The translations under genes were made by a program, and so were the position numbers. Below, piece by piece: positions 42,216 through 52,055 of a stretch of DNA of 64,000 nt. Position 1 is the first letter of the stretch. Each line of letters opens with the position of its first letter. The stretch spans positions 1-64,000 of the forward strand of contig CAWISP010000026.1 of assembly GCA_963838775.1 (NCBI GenBank), read 5' to 3'. Source of the stretch: Chersky-840 sp963838775 (lineage in GTDB: Bacteria > Actinomycetota > Acidimicrobiia > Acidimicrobiales > UBA8190). The notes under the pieces were generated by a model that made no database searches, was not told the origin of the DNA, and worked only from the letters and a program-made list of their open reading frames with translations.

Positions 42216-43202
42216 TCAGAAGTGCCCCAGGACGGGATGGGGAACGTAGAGCTCCTCGAGCGCGGTGACCTCGTCGGGGCTGAGCACGAGCTTCTCGGCC
42301 GCCAGGGCATCGGTGAGATGGCTCAACTTGGTAGACCCCACGATGGGCGCCGTCACGCCGGGCCGCTGCAGCAGCCACGCCAACGCGATCTGGGCAGGCG
42401 GCACGTCACGCTTGGCGGCGACCTCCGCCACGCGCTCCACGATGGCGAAGTCCGACGGCTGGCTGTAGAGGTAGTCGGAGAAGGGGTCGGTACTCGACCG
42501 GATCGTCCGCCGCTCGTCCCCGGTGCCGCGGTTGCCGGTGAGCACACCGCGCGCCAACGGGCTCCACGGGATGACCCCGATGCCCTGGTCGATGCATTGC
42601 GGGATCATCTCCCGCTCCTCCTCCCGGTAGAGGAGGTTGTAATGCGGCTGCATCGACACGAAGCGCGTCCACCCGTTTCGCTCGGCCACATGCTGGGCCT
42701 TGGCGAACTGCCAGGCGAACATGCTGCTGGCCCCGATGTAGCGGGCCTTGCCGGCTCGCACGACGTCGTGCAGCGCCCCCATCGTCTCTTCGATCGGGGT
42801 GCGGGGGTCCCAACGGTGGATCTGGTAGAGGTCGACGTAGTCCATCCCGAGGCGCGTCAGCGAGGCGTCGATCGCCGACAGGATGTGCTTGCGGGACAGC
42901 CCTCCCCCGTTCTCGCCCGGAGTCATCGGCATGAACACCTTGGTGGCGATGACCATTTCGTCGCGCGTGAGCATCTTGCCCACGAGGCGGCCCGTGGCCA
43001 CCTCGCTGGCACCAGCGGAGTAGGTGTCGGCGGTGTCGAAGAACGTGATCCCCCCCTCCACCGCGGCGCGCACGATGGGCTCGGCCGCGTCCTCGTCGAG
43101 CGCCCACTCCCGCTCGCTGTTGTTGCCGAAGCTCATCATCCCGAGACAGACGCGAGACACGCGCAGGCCCGTCTTGCCCAGGTTCACGTACTCCATCGAC
43201 AC
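42216..43202 (-). CDS. aldo/keto reductase
   Basis: NADPH-dependent TIM-barrel reductase, 328 residues. MEYVNLGKTGLRVSRVCLG at the N-terminus, catalytic Asp/Tyr in FFDTADTYSAGASE, catalytic Lys in VIATKVFMPM, His in DLYQIHRWDPRTP, and NADP-binding IPWSPLARGVLTGN then PIVGSTKLSHL. The frame opens at GTG 43202, but ATG 43196 is better placed after GAGGT. Resembles the YajO/Tas-like group acting on aldehydes or sugars. 73 bp after the MetE-like gene, so possibly last in that operon. Confidence 0.92.
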   Translation of the reverse strand: MSMEYVNLGKTGLRVSRVCLGMMSFGNNSEREWALDEDAAEPIVRAAVEGGITFFDTADTYSAGASEVATGRLVGKMLTRDEMVIATKVFMPMTPGENGGGLSRKHILSAIDASLTRLGMDYVDLYQIHRWDPRTPIEETMGALHDVVRAGKARYIGASSMFAWQFAKAQHVAERNGWTRFVSMQPHYNLLYREEEREMIPQCIDQGIGVIPWSPLARGVLTGNRGTGDERRTIRSSTDPFSDYLYSQPSDFAIVERVAEVAAKRDVPPAQIALAWLLQRPGVTAPIVGSTKLSHLTDALAAEKLVLSPDEVTALEELYVPHPVLGHF

Positions 43203-43275
43203 CTCACCGCTGTTCGCCCGGGCCGGTCCGCCGGGTCGAGGACCACCTTACGCGGGGTCGTCACGCGTCAAGACC

Positions 43276-44418
43276 TCAGTACAGCCTCGCCGTGGCCAGG
43301 TCGGCGCCGGCCCGCAGGGCGCGGAGCTTCTCCCACACCACCGAAGGGGCGATGTCGCCGATCCCCGCCGAGGTGTCGAACCCACAGTCGGTGCCGGCGA
43401 TGACGCGCCGGGGGTCCCCCACGGCGGCGACGACGCGGGCCAGGCGATCGGCCACGACCTCGGGGTGCTCGACGTAGTTGCTGGTGGTGTCGATGACCCC
43501 GGCCACGAGGACCGTGTCGTCGGGCAACGGGTGGCGCTCGAAGCACCGGTACTCGTGCGCATGGCGGGGGTTGGCCATCGACACCACGAACGCGCCCACG
43601 TGGGCCTGGTACACGAGCGGCAGGATGTCCTCGAGCGGGACGTCGAGGGTGTGGGGGCCCTCGTAGTTGCCCCAGCACACGTGCAGCCGAACCCGGCCGG
43701 GGTCGATCCCGCTCAGTGCGCCGTTGATCGCCCCGATGACGAGCTCCACCCACGCCAGGAAATCGCTGAGGGGCCGATCGGCGAAGAGGGTGTGACGCTC
43801 GAGGGCCAAGTCCGGAGCGTCGATCTGGAGCAACAATCCGCGACCGACGATGGTCGCGTACTCGGAGCGAAGCGCGTCGGCCACGGCGAGGACGTACTCG
43901 GGCATGGAGGCGTAGTGCCGGTTCTCCATGGCCGACGCCACGATGCCGGGGGACGCCGCGGTCATGAACGTCTCGGCGAAGGGAGCCGAGGCGACCAGTG
44001 CGCACTCGGCCTCGACCTCGCTCGTGTCGCGGTACGTCACCTCGGTCACCGCCGCCGGGGCGGCCATGAGGTTCACCTGCCGGCGCAGGTGGCGCGGCAC
44101 GATGAGGTCCAGGAAGTCGGGATGATCGAGCAGGTCAGCCATGAGAGGACGTTGGCTCGTCCCACCGAAGCCCGTCATCCGGTGCTGGACATAGGTCACG
44201 AAGCTCTCGCGTGCCTGCTCCCCGTCGTTGCCCACGTCGATCCCGGCGTCGACCTGGGCGGCCACGACCGCGTCGGTCGCCTCACGCACCGCCTGCCGCA
44301 ACTCGGCAGGGTCGACGTCCTCCCCCCGGCTCCTCCGGCCGTGGAGCTCGGCCAGGGCGCGTGGCCGGGGCAGGCTCCCGGCATGGGTGGTGAGGATGCC
44401 GGTCTCGCTGCGCAGCAC
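43276..44418 (-). CDS. MetE C-terminal-like / epoxyalkane:CoM transferase-like protein
   Basis: Zinc-dependent alkyl-thiol transferase of the cobalamin-independent methionine synthase superfamily, 380 residues from GTG 44418. TTHAGSLPRPRALAELHGRR opens the barrel, then GIDVGNDGEQARESF, LLLQIDAPDLALERHTLF, the zinc motif LHVCWGNYEGPHT (His-x-Cys), and VIAGTDCGFDTS with the third ligand Cys. It is far shorter than true MetE (about 750) and matches the stand-alone form used in catabolism, such as 2-hydroxyalkyl-CoM transferases. The neighbouring SDR and LLM genes suggest attachment to, or removal of a thiol or alkyl group from, a catabolic intermediate. 7 bp after the VOC gene. Confidence 0.85.
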   Translation of the reverse strand: MLRSETGILTTHAGSLPRPRALAELHGRRSRGEDVDPAELRQAVREATDAVVAAQVDAGIDVGNDGEQARESFVTYVQHRMTGFGGTSQRPLMADLLDHPDFLDLIVPRHLRRQVNLMAAPAAVTEVTYRDTSEVEAECALVASAPFAETFMTAASPGIVASAMENRHYASMPEYVLAVADALRSEYATIVGRGLLLQIDAPDLALERHTLFADRPLSDFLAWVELVIGAINGALSGIDPGRVRLHVCWGNYEGPHTLDVPLEDILPLVYQAHVGAFVVSMANPRHAHEYRCFERHPLPDDTVLVAGVIDTTSNYVEHPEVVADRLARVVAAVGDPRRVIAGTDCGFDTSAGIGDIAPSVVWEKLRALRAGADLATARLY

Positions 44419-44425
44419 CGTCTGG

Positions 44426-44950
44426 CTATCCCGCCGCCACGCCCACGAACTCGATGCGCGTCCCGTCGGGATCGCACAGCGACGCCATGGCCACCGGCCC
44501 CGCCGCTCCGGGCTGCTCGAGTCGCCGGGCCGGGCCGAACCCGAGCGCGGCGAGCCGGGTCAGCACCTCGTCGACGTCCACGTAGAACGACAGCAGGAAG
44601 AACCCGGCGCTCGGCGTCGTCGAGACAGGCGCAGGAGCAGGGACAGCACCAGCGGGCGATGCGGCGGGGGCAGGGGCAGGGACAGCACCAGCGGGCGATG
44701 CGGCGGGGGATGCCGAGGAGCTGATGACGTCGAAGCTCACCAGCTCGACGATCCCGGCGTCGGGATGGCGCCGGTCACCGAGAAAGATGGACCGCAGCGT
44801 GGTCGACGGCACGTCGAAGAGGGTGGGCCAGTCGCCCTCGAACACGTGGTCCATGAGGACCTCGAGCCCGATGCCGTCCCGATAGAAGCGGAGGCTGGCG
44901 TCGATGTCGCGGACCTGGATGGCGCTGTGGTGGACCCGGGCCGCCGTCAC
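44426..44950 (-). CDS. VOC family protein (glyoxalase/dioxygenase fold)
   Basis: Metal-binding VOC protein, 174 residues. GTG 44950 overlaps the SDR stop by 4 bp (GTGA). First beta-alpha-beta unit: ARVHHSAIQVRDIDASLRFY with metal His in HHSAI; GIVELVSF ends the first module with Glu. Second module: FFLLSFYVDVDEVLTRLAAL and LCDPDGTRIEFVGV with the last Glu. Between modules lies a 39-bp direct duplication (about 44632-44709) coding ASPAGAVPAPAP twice. Possible epimerase, lyase or dioxygenase; not assignable. Confidence 0.82.
   Translation of the reverse strand: MTAARVHHSAIQVRDIDASLRFYRDGIGLEVLMDHVFEGDWPTLFDVPSTTLRSIFLGDRRHPDAGIVELVSFDVISSSASPAASPAGAVPAPAPAASPAGAVPAPAPVSTTPSAGFFLLSFYVDVDEVLTRLAALGFGPARRLEQPGAAGPVAMASLCDPDGTRIEFVGVAAG
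44632..44709. repeat. 39-bp direct duplication in the VOC gene
   Basis: Two copies in tandem, differing at one or two bases, coding for a 13-residue Ala/Pro-rich unit. The insertion sits in the loop joining the two VOC modules. Confidence 0.85.
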
Positions 44951-45693
44951 GTGCCCATGCTCTCGGCGGGATCGATCGGGCTCCACAGCGATACCCCACC
45001 GTCGGCGGCCAGCACCTGGCCGGTCACCCAGTCCAGCTCCAGGAGCGCCGTCACGGCACGGGCCACGCCGTCGGGGGTCCCGACATCACCCAGCGCGGCG
45101 CGCTCGGCGACTCGTTCGCGATAGCCGCGCAGACGTTTCGTCGACGCGAACATCGGGGTGTCGGTGGTGCCGGGGGCGACGGCGTTCACCCGGATGCCGA
45201 AGGGACCGAATTCGCGTGCCGCCACCCGGACGAGCTCGGCGACGCCGGCCTTGGACACGCTGTAGTGGCCCATCATGCGGTCGGCGAGGAAACCCGAGAT
45301 CGAGGTGACCGCCACGATGGCCCCACCGCGACCGCCGGCCACCATTGCCTTGCCCACTTCGCGCAGGCACATGAACGTGCCCCGCAGATTGACGCCGAGG
45401 ACGCGGTCCCACTCCGCGCTCGACAGGTCCAACAGCGAGCCGAAACCGCCCACACCGGCATTGAGCACAGCCACGTCCAGACCGCCGAGGGCGGCGTGGA
45501 CCTGACCGACCGCGGCGACGACCTCCTCCTCCACCGAGATGTCGCAACGGACATAGAGCTCGGCGGCCGCCGATCCCTGCTGAACGTCGAGCACCGCCAC
45601 CCGCGCACCGGCGCCCCGCAACAGCGCCACCGTGGCGGCGCCGATCCCGCTCGCCCCACCCGTGACGACCGCCGACGTCCCCGCTAGCTCCAC
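44947..45693 (-). CDS. SDR family oxidoreductase
   Basis: Short-chain dehydrogenase, 248 residues from GTG 45693. SAVVTGGASGIGAATVALLR (cofactor), VAVLDVQQG with Asp after beta-2 (NAD preference), VAVLNAGVGGFG, Ser in VAVTSISGFLAD, HYSVSKAGVAELVRVAAREF with Tyr-x3-Lys, VNAVAPGTTDTPMFA and the C-terminal TGQVLAADGGVSLW. All catalytic residues are present. It lies in a five- to six-gene coupled operon with LLM, hydrolase, VOC and MetE-like genes, where it probably oxidises a secondary alcohol. Confidence 0.92.
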   Translation of the reverse strand: MELAGTSAVVTGGASGIGAATVALLRGAGARVAVLDVQQGSAAAELYVRCDISVEEEVVAAVGQVHAALGGLDVAVLNAGVGGFGSLLDLSSAEWDRVLGVNLRGTFMCLREVGKAMVAGGRGGAIVAVTSISGFLADRMMGHYSVSKAGVAELVRVAAREFGPFGIRVNAVAPGTTDTPMFASTKRLRGYRERVAERAALGDVGTPDGVARAVTALLELDWVTGQVLAADGGVSLWSPIDPAESMGT

Positions 45694-45703
45694 TGGCCCT
45701 CTC

Positions 45704-46546
45704 TCAGTCCGGTCCGACGAGGAAGCCTTCCACCTCGTCGGCGATCTCGGGGTGTTCGAGCGCGACGCAGTGCCCGGCACCGGGGATCTCAATCAACGTC
45801 GCCCCCGGCATGGCAGCCCACGTCCGTGCCAATTCCTCGGGGACCAGCTGGTCGTGGAGGCCATGGACGACGAGGGCGCGCACCTGCACACGGCCCAGAC
45901 GCTCGGTCAACTTCCGGTTCTGGAAATGGGGGGCCTTCCACCCCAGGCGCGCCGCCCCGGCCAGCCCCGCGAACCACAACAGCTGCTGCTCGGTCGTCAT
46001 GACATCGGGCAGCGCCCCCGTGGCGGCAGTGCCGTCGGGATCGGCGAACAACAGGCGCCGGGCTTCACCCGCACCGCCGATGCCCCGGGGCGCCACCGCA
46101 CCGAAGAACGGGGGGACCTCGACGCCGGGCACGTGCACGCCGAGGGGATCGAGCAACACCAGGCGTCTCACGAGCTCGGGACGCCGCAGGGCGAGCTCGG
46201 TGGCGAACCAGCCCCCCAGGCTGTGCCCGACGACGTCGACCCGGCCGAGGCCCATGGCCTGCCCCAGGTCGACGAGGTGCCACACGTAATCCTCCACGTC
46301 GTCGAGGTCCTCGAGCCCGGTGCTGTCGTTGTAGCCCGGGAGGGCGGGGGCGATGACGTCGAAGCGCGTCGCCAACCGGGCGAGCAACGGTGTCCACACG
46401 TCGCCGGGCGTGACGGCGTGGATGTCACACAGCCCGTGCAGGTACAGCAAGGGCGTGCCGGTGCCACCCCGCACGACGGTCACGTCGCGACCCGAGACCG
46501 GCACCGTGGCCCGGGTGGGACCGGCCCGCCGGTCGATGACGGTCAC
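45704..46546 (-). CDS. alpha/beta hydrolase
   Basis: Serine hydrolase, 280 residues from GTG 46546, which overlaps the LLM stop by 4 bp (GTGA). Oxyanion region LLYLHGLCDIHAVTPGD, nucleophile elbow VDVVGHSLGGWFATELAL, acid in VVHGLHDQLVPEEL and catalytic His in IPGAGHCVALEHPE. Similar to C-C or ester hydrolases in aromatic and terpene degradation. It probably cleaves the product of the upstream monooxygenase, by operon position. Confidence 0.9.
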   Translation of the reverse strand: MTVIDRRAGPTRATVPVSGRDVTVVRGGTGTPLLYLHGLCDIHAVTPGDVWTPLLARLATRFDVIAPALPGYNDSTGLEDLDDVEDYVWHLVDLGQAMGLGRVDVVGHSLGGWFATELALRRPELVRRLVLLDPLGVHVPGVEVPPFFGAVAPRGIGGAGEARRLLFADPDGTAATGALPDVMTTEQQLLWFAGLAGAARLGWKAPHFQNRKLTERLGRVQVRALVVHGLHDQLVPEELARTWAAMPGATLIEIPGAGHCVALEHPEIADEVEGFLVGPD

Positions 46547-47741
46547 CCCCACCCCTGTGTCGCGAAGTGTTTGTCGGCGTGCTCGCGCACGTAGGGCACG
46601 ACTTCGGTGGCATACAGGTGCGTCGAGCGCGCCGTGAGGTCGGCGGGGAGCGAGCCGAACTGCAAGAGCGCCAGCACGGTCCCGAGCCCCAGCTCGTTGA
46701 CGTAGGCGAGCAGCCGCTCCCGGACCGTGGCCGGGCTCCCGATCAACGGCGAGCGCTTCCACACCGCGGCGGCGGCATCGGAAGGCCTCGGCCCCTGCAC
46801 CATCCCCCGCAGGTCGGCCAGGAACTGCACGAGCGCGGGCGGGTCGATGTACCCGGGCGGCATCCACACCTTGCCGGGACCGACGAACCCCGCCGCCAGC
46901 GTCCCCTGGAAGTAGGCGAGATGCTCGCCCGCCTCCGCCACGGCCTGCTCGTCGGTCTCGGCCACGTACACGGTGGTGAGCCAGCCGAGCAGCTCGGGAT
47001 CGAACGTCCGCCCCGACACCGCCACCGCGTCGCGATAAGACAGCGCCTGGCGGGCGAAGGTCTCGGGCGGCACGTAGTACGCCACCCCCATGTAGCCGAA
47101 CCCGTGCTCGACGCAGTAGGTGATCGTGCTCGGCGAGCCCAGTCCGGGGATCCACACCGGCGGATGCGGCTGCTGCAGGGGGCGCGGCCAGGGGTTCACG
47201 TAAGGCAGCTGGTAGAACTCACCGTCGAACGCGAAGGGACCGGGGCGCGTCCAGGCCTGGATGACGAGGTCGACGGCCTCACGGAAGCGGGGTCGAGCAT
47301 CGGTGGGGTTCACATTGGTCGAGTAGTACTCGGGGCCTCCCCCCACCACGAGCCCGGCGATGAGACGACCGCCGCTCATGACGTCGAGCATGGCCATCTC
47401 CTCGGCCACACGTGTCGGCGGGTTGTACAAGGGCAGCGCATTGCCGAGGACGCAGATCTTCACCCGCGACGTCTCGCGCGCGTGAGGGCGGCAGCCACCA
47501 GGTTCGGAGACGGCATCAACCCATAGGCGTTCTGGTGGTGCTCGTTGACCACGACGCCGTCGAGTCCGAGCTCCTCGGCCATCACGAGCTCCGAGATGTA
47601 GCGGTCGTAGAGCTCCTTGCCACGACCCGGGTCGTAGTTGGCGTTCGACAGCGTCACCCACGCCGCCTCGTTGGCCGCCAGGAACTCACGGGGACCCGCC
47701 AGGTACGGCCACGGCATGAGGTGGAACGAGAAGAAATTCAC
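46543..47741 (-). CDS. LLM class flavin-dependent monooxygenase (frameshifted)
   Basis: Bacterial luciferase-like TIM-barrel oxygenase. N-terminal part NFFSFHLMPWPYLAGP and VVVNEHHQNAYGLMPSPNLV, then after a frame change ICVLGNALPLYNPPTRVAEE, MLDVMSGGRLIAGLVVGGGP, EFYQLPYVNPWPRPLQQPHP, PVWIPGLGSPSTITY. One base is missing near the CGCGCG run at 47474-47482; adding it gives 399 residues. GTG 47741 overlaps the MFS stop (GTGA). Family members use FMNH2 or F420H2 to oxidise or cleave substrates, for example alkanesulfonates or N-containing chelators. Likely the initiating enzyme of the operon. Confidence 0.87.
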
Positions 47742-49424
47742 GGCCCGCTCGTCCGAGTGGCGCCCGGGACCGCCACCGACGCTCCGTTCGCGGTCGGCGC
47801 CGTTGCGGGCACCGCGGCCGGCACCGCCGCCGGAGCCGGAGCGGGGGGCGCCCCCACCGCGGCGTCGTGCTCGGCGGGTCCGGGCCCGTTGGCCACCGTG
47901 TCGTGCAGGGGGGCGTCTTTGAGCAGGAGGGCACAGACAAAGGCGAGGCCCGCCAAGGGGATCCCCACCATGAACACCACGTGCAACGAGCGCACGAACG
48001 AGTCGACGACGCCGTTGCGCACCGCCGGACGCAGTGCACGCAGGGCATCGGGGGTGATCGTGAAGGACTGCGACAGATTCAAATTGCTGTGGGGAGGGAC
48101 GAGACGGGGCAGCCAGTACCCCAGGCGGCTCACGAGCACCGTGCCGAGCAAGGCCGTTCCGCACGCGGCACCGATGTTGCGGAAGAAGCTCACCGCCGAG
48201 GTGGCGCTGCCGATGTCGCGACGCTCCACGGCGTTCTGCACGGCCACCACGACGATCTGCAGGGTCATGCCCATGCCGATGCCGAAGACGACCATGTAGG
48301 AGCTGGCGATCCCGAGCGACGTGTGCGCCCCCAGGTGGGTGAACAACCACATCCCCACTGTCATGAGGGCCGTCCCGCACACCGGATAGACCTTGTAGCG
48401 GCCGAAGCGCGTCACAAGACGCCCGGACACGATCGACGTCGTGAGCATGCCTCCCATGAGGGGCAACAGGAGCACGCCGGAGCGGGTGGCCGAGGTGCCG
48501 TCGACGAGTTGCAGGTAGACGGGGATGTAGATGATCGCCGCGAACATCGTCGCCGTCACGAAGAACGTCATGCCCAGTCCGGACCGGACGATCTTGTTGA
48601 CGAATACCCGGGGAGGGAAGATGGGCTCGCGGGCCCGTCGCTCCCACCACACCACGGCGCCGATCATGGCCGACGACGCGATGACGAGCCCGATGATGGT
48701 CGGCGACGTCCATGGGAACGTCCGGCCACCCCACACGGTCACGAGGATCAGCGGGGTCACCGCCGCGACGATCAGACCGGCCCCGGTGTAGTCGATCGAG
48801 ACCGCCGAACGCTTGGGGACGGGCAGGCGGAGCACGGCGCTCGTGATGAACAGCGCCAGGATCCCCACCGGGATGTTGATGTAGAAGATCCAGCGCCAGG
48901 TGAGGTGGTCGGTCAGGAACCCGCCCGCGAGGGGGCCCCCGATGCTGGCCAGGGCGAACACCCCGCCGAAGTAGCCCTGGTACCGTCCGCGCTTCGCGCG
49001 GGCTCACGATGTCGCCCACGATGGCCATGGCCAGGGCCATGAGCCCCCCACCCCCGAGGCCCTGCAGGGCACGGAACGCGATGAGCTCGTCCATGTTCCG
49101 GCTCAATCCCGACAACGCCGAGCCGATGAGGAAGATCACGATGGCGACCTGGAAGACCTTCTTGCGCCCGTGGAGGTCCGAGATCTTGCCGTACAACGGC
49201 GTCGACAGCGTGGTGGTGAGGAGGTAGGCCGTCACCACCCACGACAGATGGTTGAGCCCGTGGAGGTCGCCCACGATCGTCGGGAGTGCCGTCGCCACGA
49301 TCGTCTGGTCCAGCGCGGCCAGGAGCATGCCCAACATGAGCCCGCTCAGGACGATCAGGACCTGGCGGTGGGTGAGACCGCCGCTGGTCTGGTCCTCGGA
49401 AATGGCGCGGCGAGGCTCGGACAT
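47738..49424 (-). CDS. MFS transporter, DHA2 (EmrB/QacA) type (frameshifted)
   Basis: Drug:proton antiporter-type transporter with about 14 helices. MLAALDQTIVATALPTIVGD in helix 1, motif A GKISDLHGRKKVFQVAI, LQGLGGGGLMALAMAIVGD, then after a frame break FALASIGGPLAGGFLTDH and WRWIFYINIPVGILAL (motif C/D regions). The break is at 48989-48995, where one extra base lies in GCGCTTC; the corrected junction reads SPRERGRYQGYFGGVFAL. Corrected length 561 residues. The tail is Ala/Pro-rich. Head of the LLM operon, so it may import the substrate or export a toxic product. Confidence 0.9.
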
Positions 49425-49495
49425 GACGTGGCCGAGGCTAATGCCGGAGCCGGCACCCCCGACACGACACCGTGATCTTCAAGAGCCAGCGTCGT

Positions 49496-50434
49496 TCATG
49501 AGCCGAGCGATTCGAACAGGTCACCCATGGCCTCGACCCGGCCCAACACGTTCTCGGGGCTGAAGCCGAGCAGCTTCTCGCCGCCGCGCTCGGCCCCCTC
49601 CTCGACCTCGTCCCACGTGAGCGGGGTCGACACCGAAGGACGGTCGAGCGCCCGGAGAGAATAAGGCGACACGGTTGTCTTCGCTATGTTGTTCTGGCTC
49701 CAGTCGATGAGCACCTTGCCCCCTCGCAGCGTCTTCGCCATCCGAGAGACGGCGAGGTCGGGTGCGGACTGCTCGAGCTCCTCGGCCAGGGTGTGCGCGT
49801 AGGTGTTCGTGCGGTCCTCGGGCCAGCGCTTGGCCGAGATGCCGGCATAGAGCTGCATGCCCTTCGAACCGCTGGTCTTGGGGATCAGGGCGATGTCGTC
49901 TTGGACGGCCCGGTCTCGCAACAGGAGCGCGACCCGGCAGCACTCCGAGATGGTCGCCGGAGCGCCGGGGTCGAGGTCGAAGACGAGGAGATCCGGAGGA
50001 CGGGGCTGGCCTTTCTGCCCCAACCGCCACATCGGGGTGTGGAACTCGATCGAGGCCAGGTTGACGAGCCACATCAGTGCGGCGAGCTCGTCCACGACGA
50101 CGAATTGCGTCGTGTCCCGGTCGTTGTCCTTGGGGGTCTCGTTCCCCCACCGACCGGTGCCCTTGCGAGGAAGCGTGACCGTCGAGATCCAGTCGGGAGC
50201 ATGTTTGGGGGCGTTCTTCTCGATGAAGCCCTTGTGCTCGACACCTTGGGGGAACCGCTTCACCGTCACGGGGCGGCGGGCGAGATGGGCGAGCATCACC
50301 GGGGCGATCCGCGCGTAGTAATCGAGCATGTCGCCCTTGGTGAACCCTGTCGGGAACAGCGGCTTGTCCAAATTGGAGAGCTGCAGCTCACGCGGGCCGA
50401 CACTGACGGTCACGCGCTGGCCCTCAGGACTCAC
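49496..50434 (-). CDS. ligD: LigD-type DNA polymerase/primase domain protein
   Basis: Polymerase module of bacterial non-homologous end joining, 312 residues. LSNLDKPLFPTGFTKGDMLD, YYARIAPVMLAHLARRPVTV, KRFPQGVEHKGFIEKNAPKH, and the catalytic aspartates in LLVFDLDPGAPATI; IPKTSGSKGMQLYAGIS and TLRGGKVLIDWSQNN complete the archaeo-eukaryotic primase fold. In mycobacteria this domain is the N-terminus of one long LigD; here it is a separate gene following the ligase. GTG 50434 overlaps the ligase stop by 11 bp; a GTG at 50437 and ATG further up at 50464 also fit. No Ku gene is seen in the window. Confidence 0.88.
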   Translation of the reverse strand: MSPEGQRVTVSVGPRELQLSNLDKPLFPTGFTKGDMLDYYARIAPVMLAHLARRPVTVKRFPQGVEHKGFIEKNAPKHAPDWISTVTLPRKGTGRWGNETPKDNDRDTTQFVVVDELAALMWLVNLASIEFHTPMWRLGQKGQPRPPDLLVFDLDPGAPATISECCRVALLLRDRAVQDDIALIPKTSGSKGMQLYAGISAKRWPEDRTNTYAHTLAEELEQSAPDLAVSRMAKTLRGGKVLIDWSQNNIAKTTVSPYSLRALDRPSVSTPLTWDEVEEGAERGGEKLLGFSPENVLGRVEAMGDLFESLGS

Positions 50435-51982
50435 GACGCACCTTCTCGGGCGCCTTGTCGTCACGCAGGCCGCGCCACGAGGGTTGGCGGAGGCGGCCGT
50501 CGTTGGTCCACTCGCTGAAGCTCACCTCTCCGACCAGTATCGGCTCCACCCATGTGGCCACGTGCTCGTAGCGAGGTGGAACGGGAGTGACGAAGGGATT
50601 GCGATCGGATCGCCGTGCCTCGAGCCTCTGCACCAGGTCGTCGAGGATCGACACGCTGAAGCCGGTGCCGACCTGGCCGATGTACTGCAGCCCTTCTCCC
50701 GCGGGGAGGCCGAGCAGGAGCGAGCCCAACCGGCCCCGGCGATTGCCTTCACCCGGTGTCCAGCCCCCCACGATGACCTCTTGAGTGAGGAGGTTCTTGA
50801 TCTTCGTCCAGCTCGGAGAACGCTTCCCGGGGAGGTAGGGCGAGTCGCGGTCGCTTGGCCAGGATCCCTTCGAGGTCCTGCGCCTTGCTCGCCTCGAGCA
50901 CATCGGCGCCGGGCCCCGGGAATTGCGGGCTGAGGGTCCAGTGCTCGGTGTTCTTGGTCACGAGCCCGAGGCTCTCGAGTCGGCTCGCGCCGCTCGACGT
51001 AGGGCTTGGTCATGAGCGGGGCCCCGTCGGCGTACAAGACGTCGAAGATCACGTAGACGACGGGCTGTTCGGCCGCCAGGCGCTTGGCCTTGGCGGCGTC
51101 GGAGGCGTGGATGCGGGGCTGCAGGAGTTGGAAGCGAGGACGGCCGTCGTTGTCGAAGGCGACGATCTCACCGTCGAGGATCACCCGCCGGGACCCCAGC
51201 TGCTCGCCGAGGGCGCGGAGCTCGGGAAAGGAATTGGTGAGGTCGTTGCCATTCCTCGACTCGACACGGATACGACCACCGTCGACATACGACAGGGCGC
51301 GAATGCCGTCCCACTTGAACTCGTACGCCCAGGCATCGTCGTCCTTGGGCAAGGTGCCCAGCGTGGCCAGCATCGGCCGGATGTCGCGCGGCATGGGCTC
51401 GTACCCTTCAGGGTCATCGTCCATCCGGTGCACCATCCACGATCGACCGTCTCCTTTGGCACCGCCGCTTCCCTTGGCACCGCGGCGTCCCCCGTCGGTG
51501 GCGAACAACACGTACGTTCCCTGTACCCGCTGGCCGTGCAGCACCACCATCACTTCACGATCGGACCACTTCAGTTCGTCGTAGGTGCCGTGGTCCCAGA
51601 CCGAGACCTTTCCGCCGCCGTACTCACCTTCGGGGATCGTCCCTGCGAACGAGGCGTATTCCATGGGGTGGTCCTCGGTGTGCACCGCCAGGTGGTTGGT
51701 CTTCTTGTCGACGGGGAGACCCTTGGGGACGGCCCAGCTCACGAGGACCCCGTCGCGTTCGAGCCTGAAGTCCCAGTGCAGCGCCCGGGCATGGTGCTCC
51801 TGGATCACGAAGATGCGGGACGCTCCCGGCCTGCCGTCGCCGCTCGCGCCCGGTGGGCGTGACGCGTCCGGGACGGGCTCGGGCGTGACCGACGGATCTC
51901 GTCGCTGCCGGTAGTCGGCGAGCTTGTCGCCCGCCTTGGTCTGGCGGGAGCGCGGAGCCTTGACGGGCCGCTCCGGTGTCAC
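50424..51982 (-). CDS. ligD: ATP-dependent DNA ligase LigD, PE + ligase domains (two frameshifts)
   Basis: NHEJ ligase. Residues about 55-180 are the 3'-phosphoesterase domain (HHARALHWDFRLERDGVLVS, HTEDHPMEYASFAGTIPEGE, YGGGKVSVWDHGTY). Then the ligase core: YEFKWDGIRALSYV with the adenylated Lys, VILDGEIVAFD, YVIFDVLYADG, and in a second frame VTKNTEHWTLSPQFPG and GILAKR, and in a third SPYLPGKRSPSWTKIKNLL, GLQYIGQVGTGFS. Two single extra bases, each in a GG/CC pair (50849-50850 and 50982-50983), explain both breaks; corrected length 518 residues. GTG start at 51982; downstream starts cannot be excluded. It works with the adjacent polymerase gene. Confidence 0.87.
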
Positions 51983-52055
51983 GAGGCAGGCCCGCGTCTC
52001 GATGAGCCCGGGGCGGCGTCAGGCGCTGCGATCGCGCCGGGCTCGCCGATCCCCT

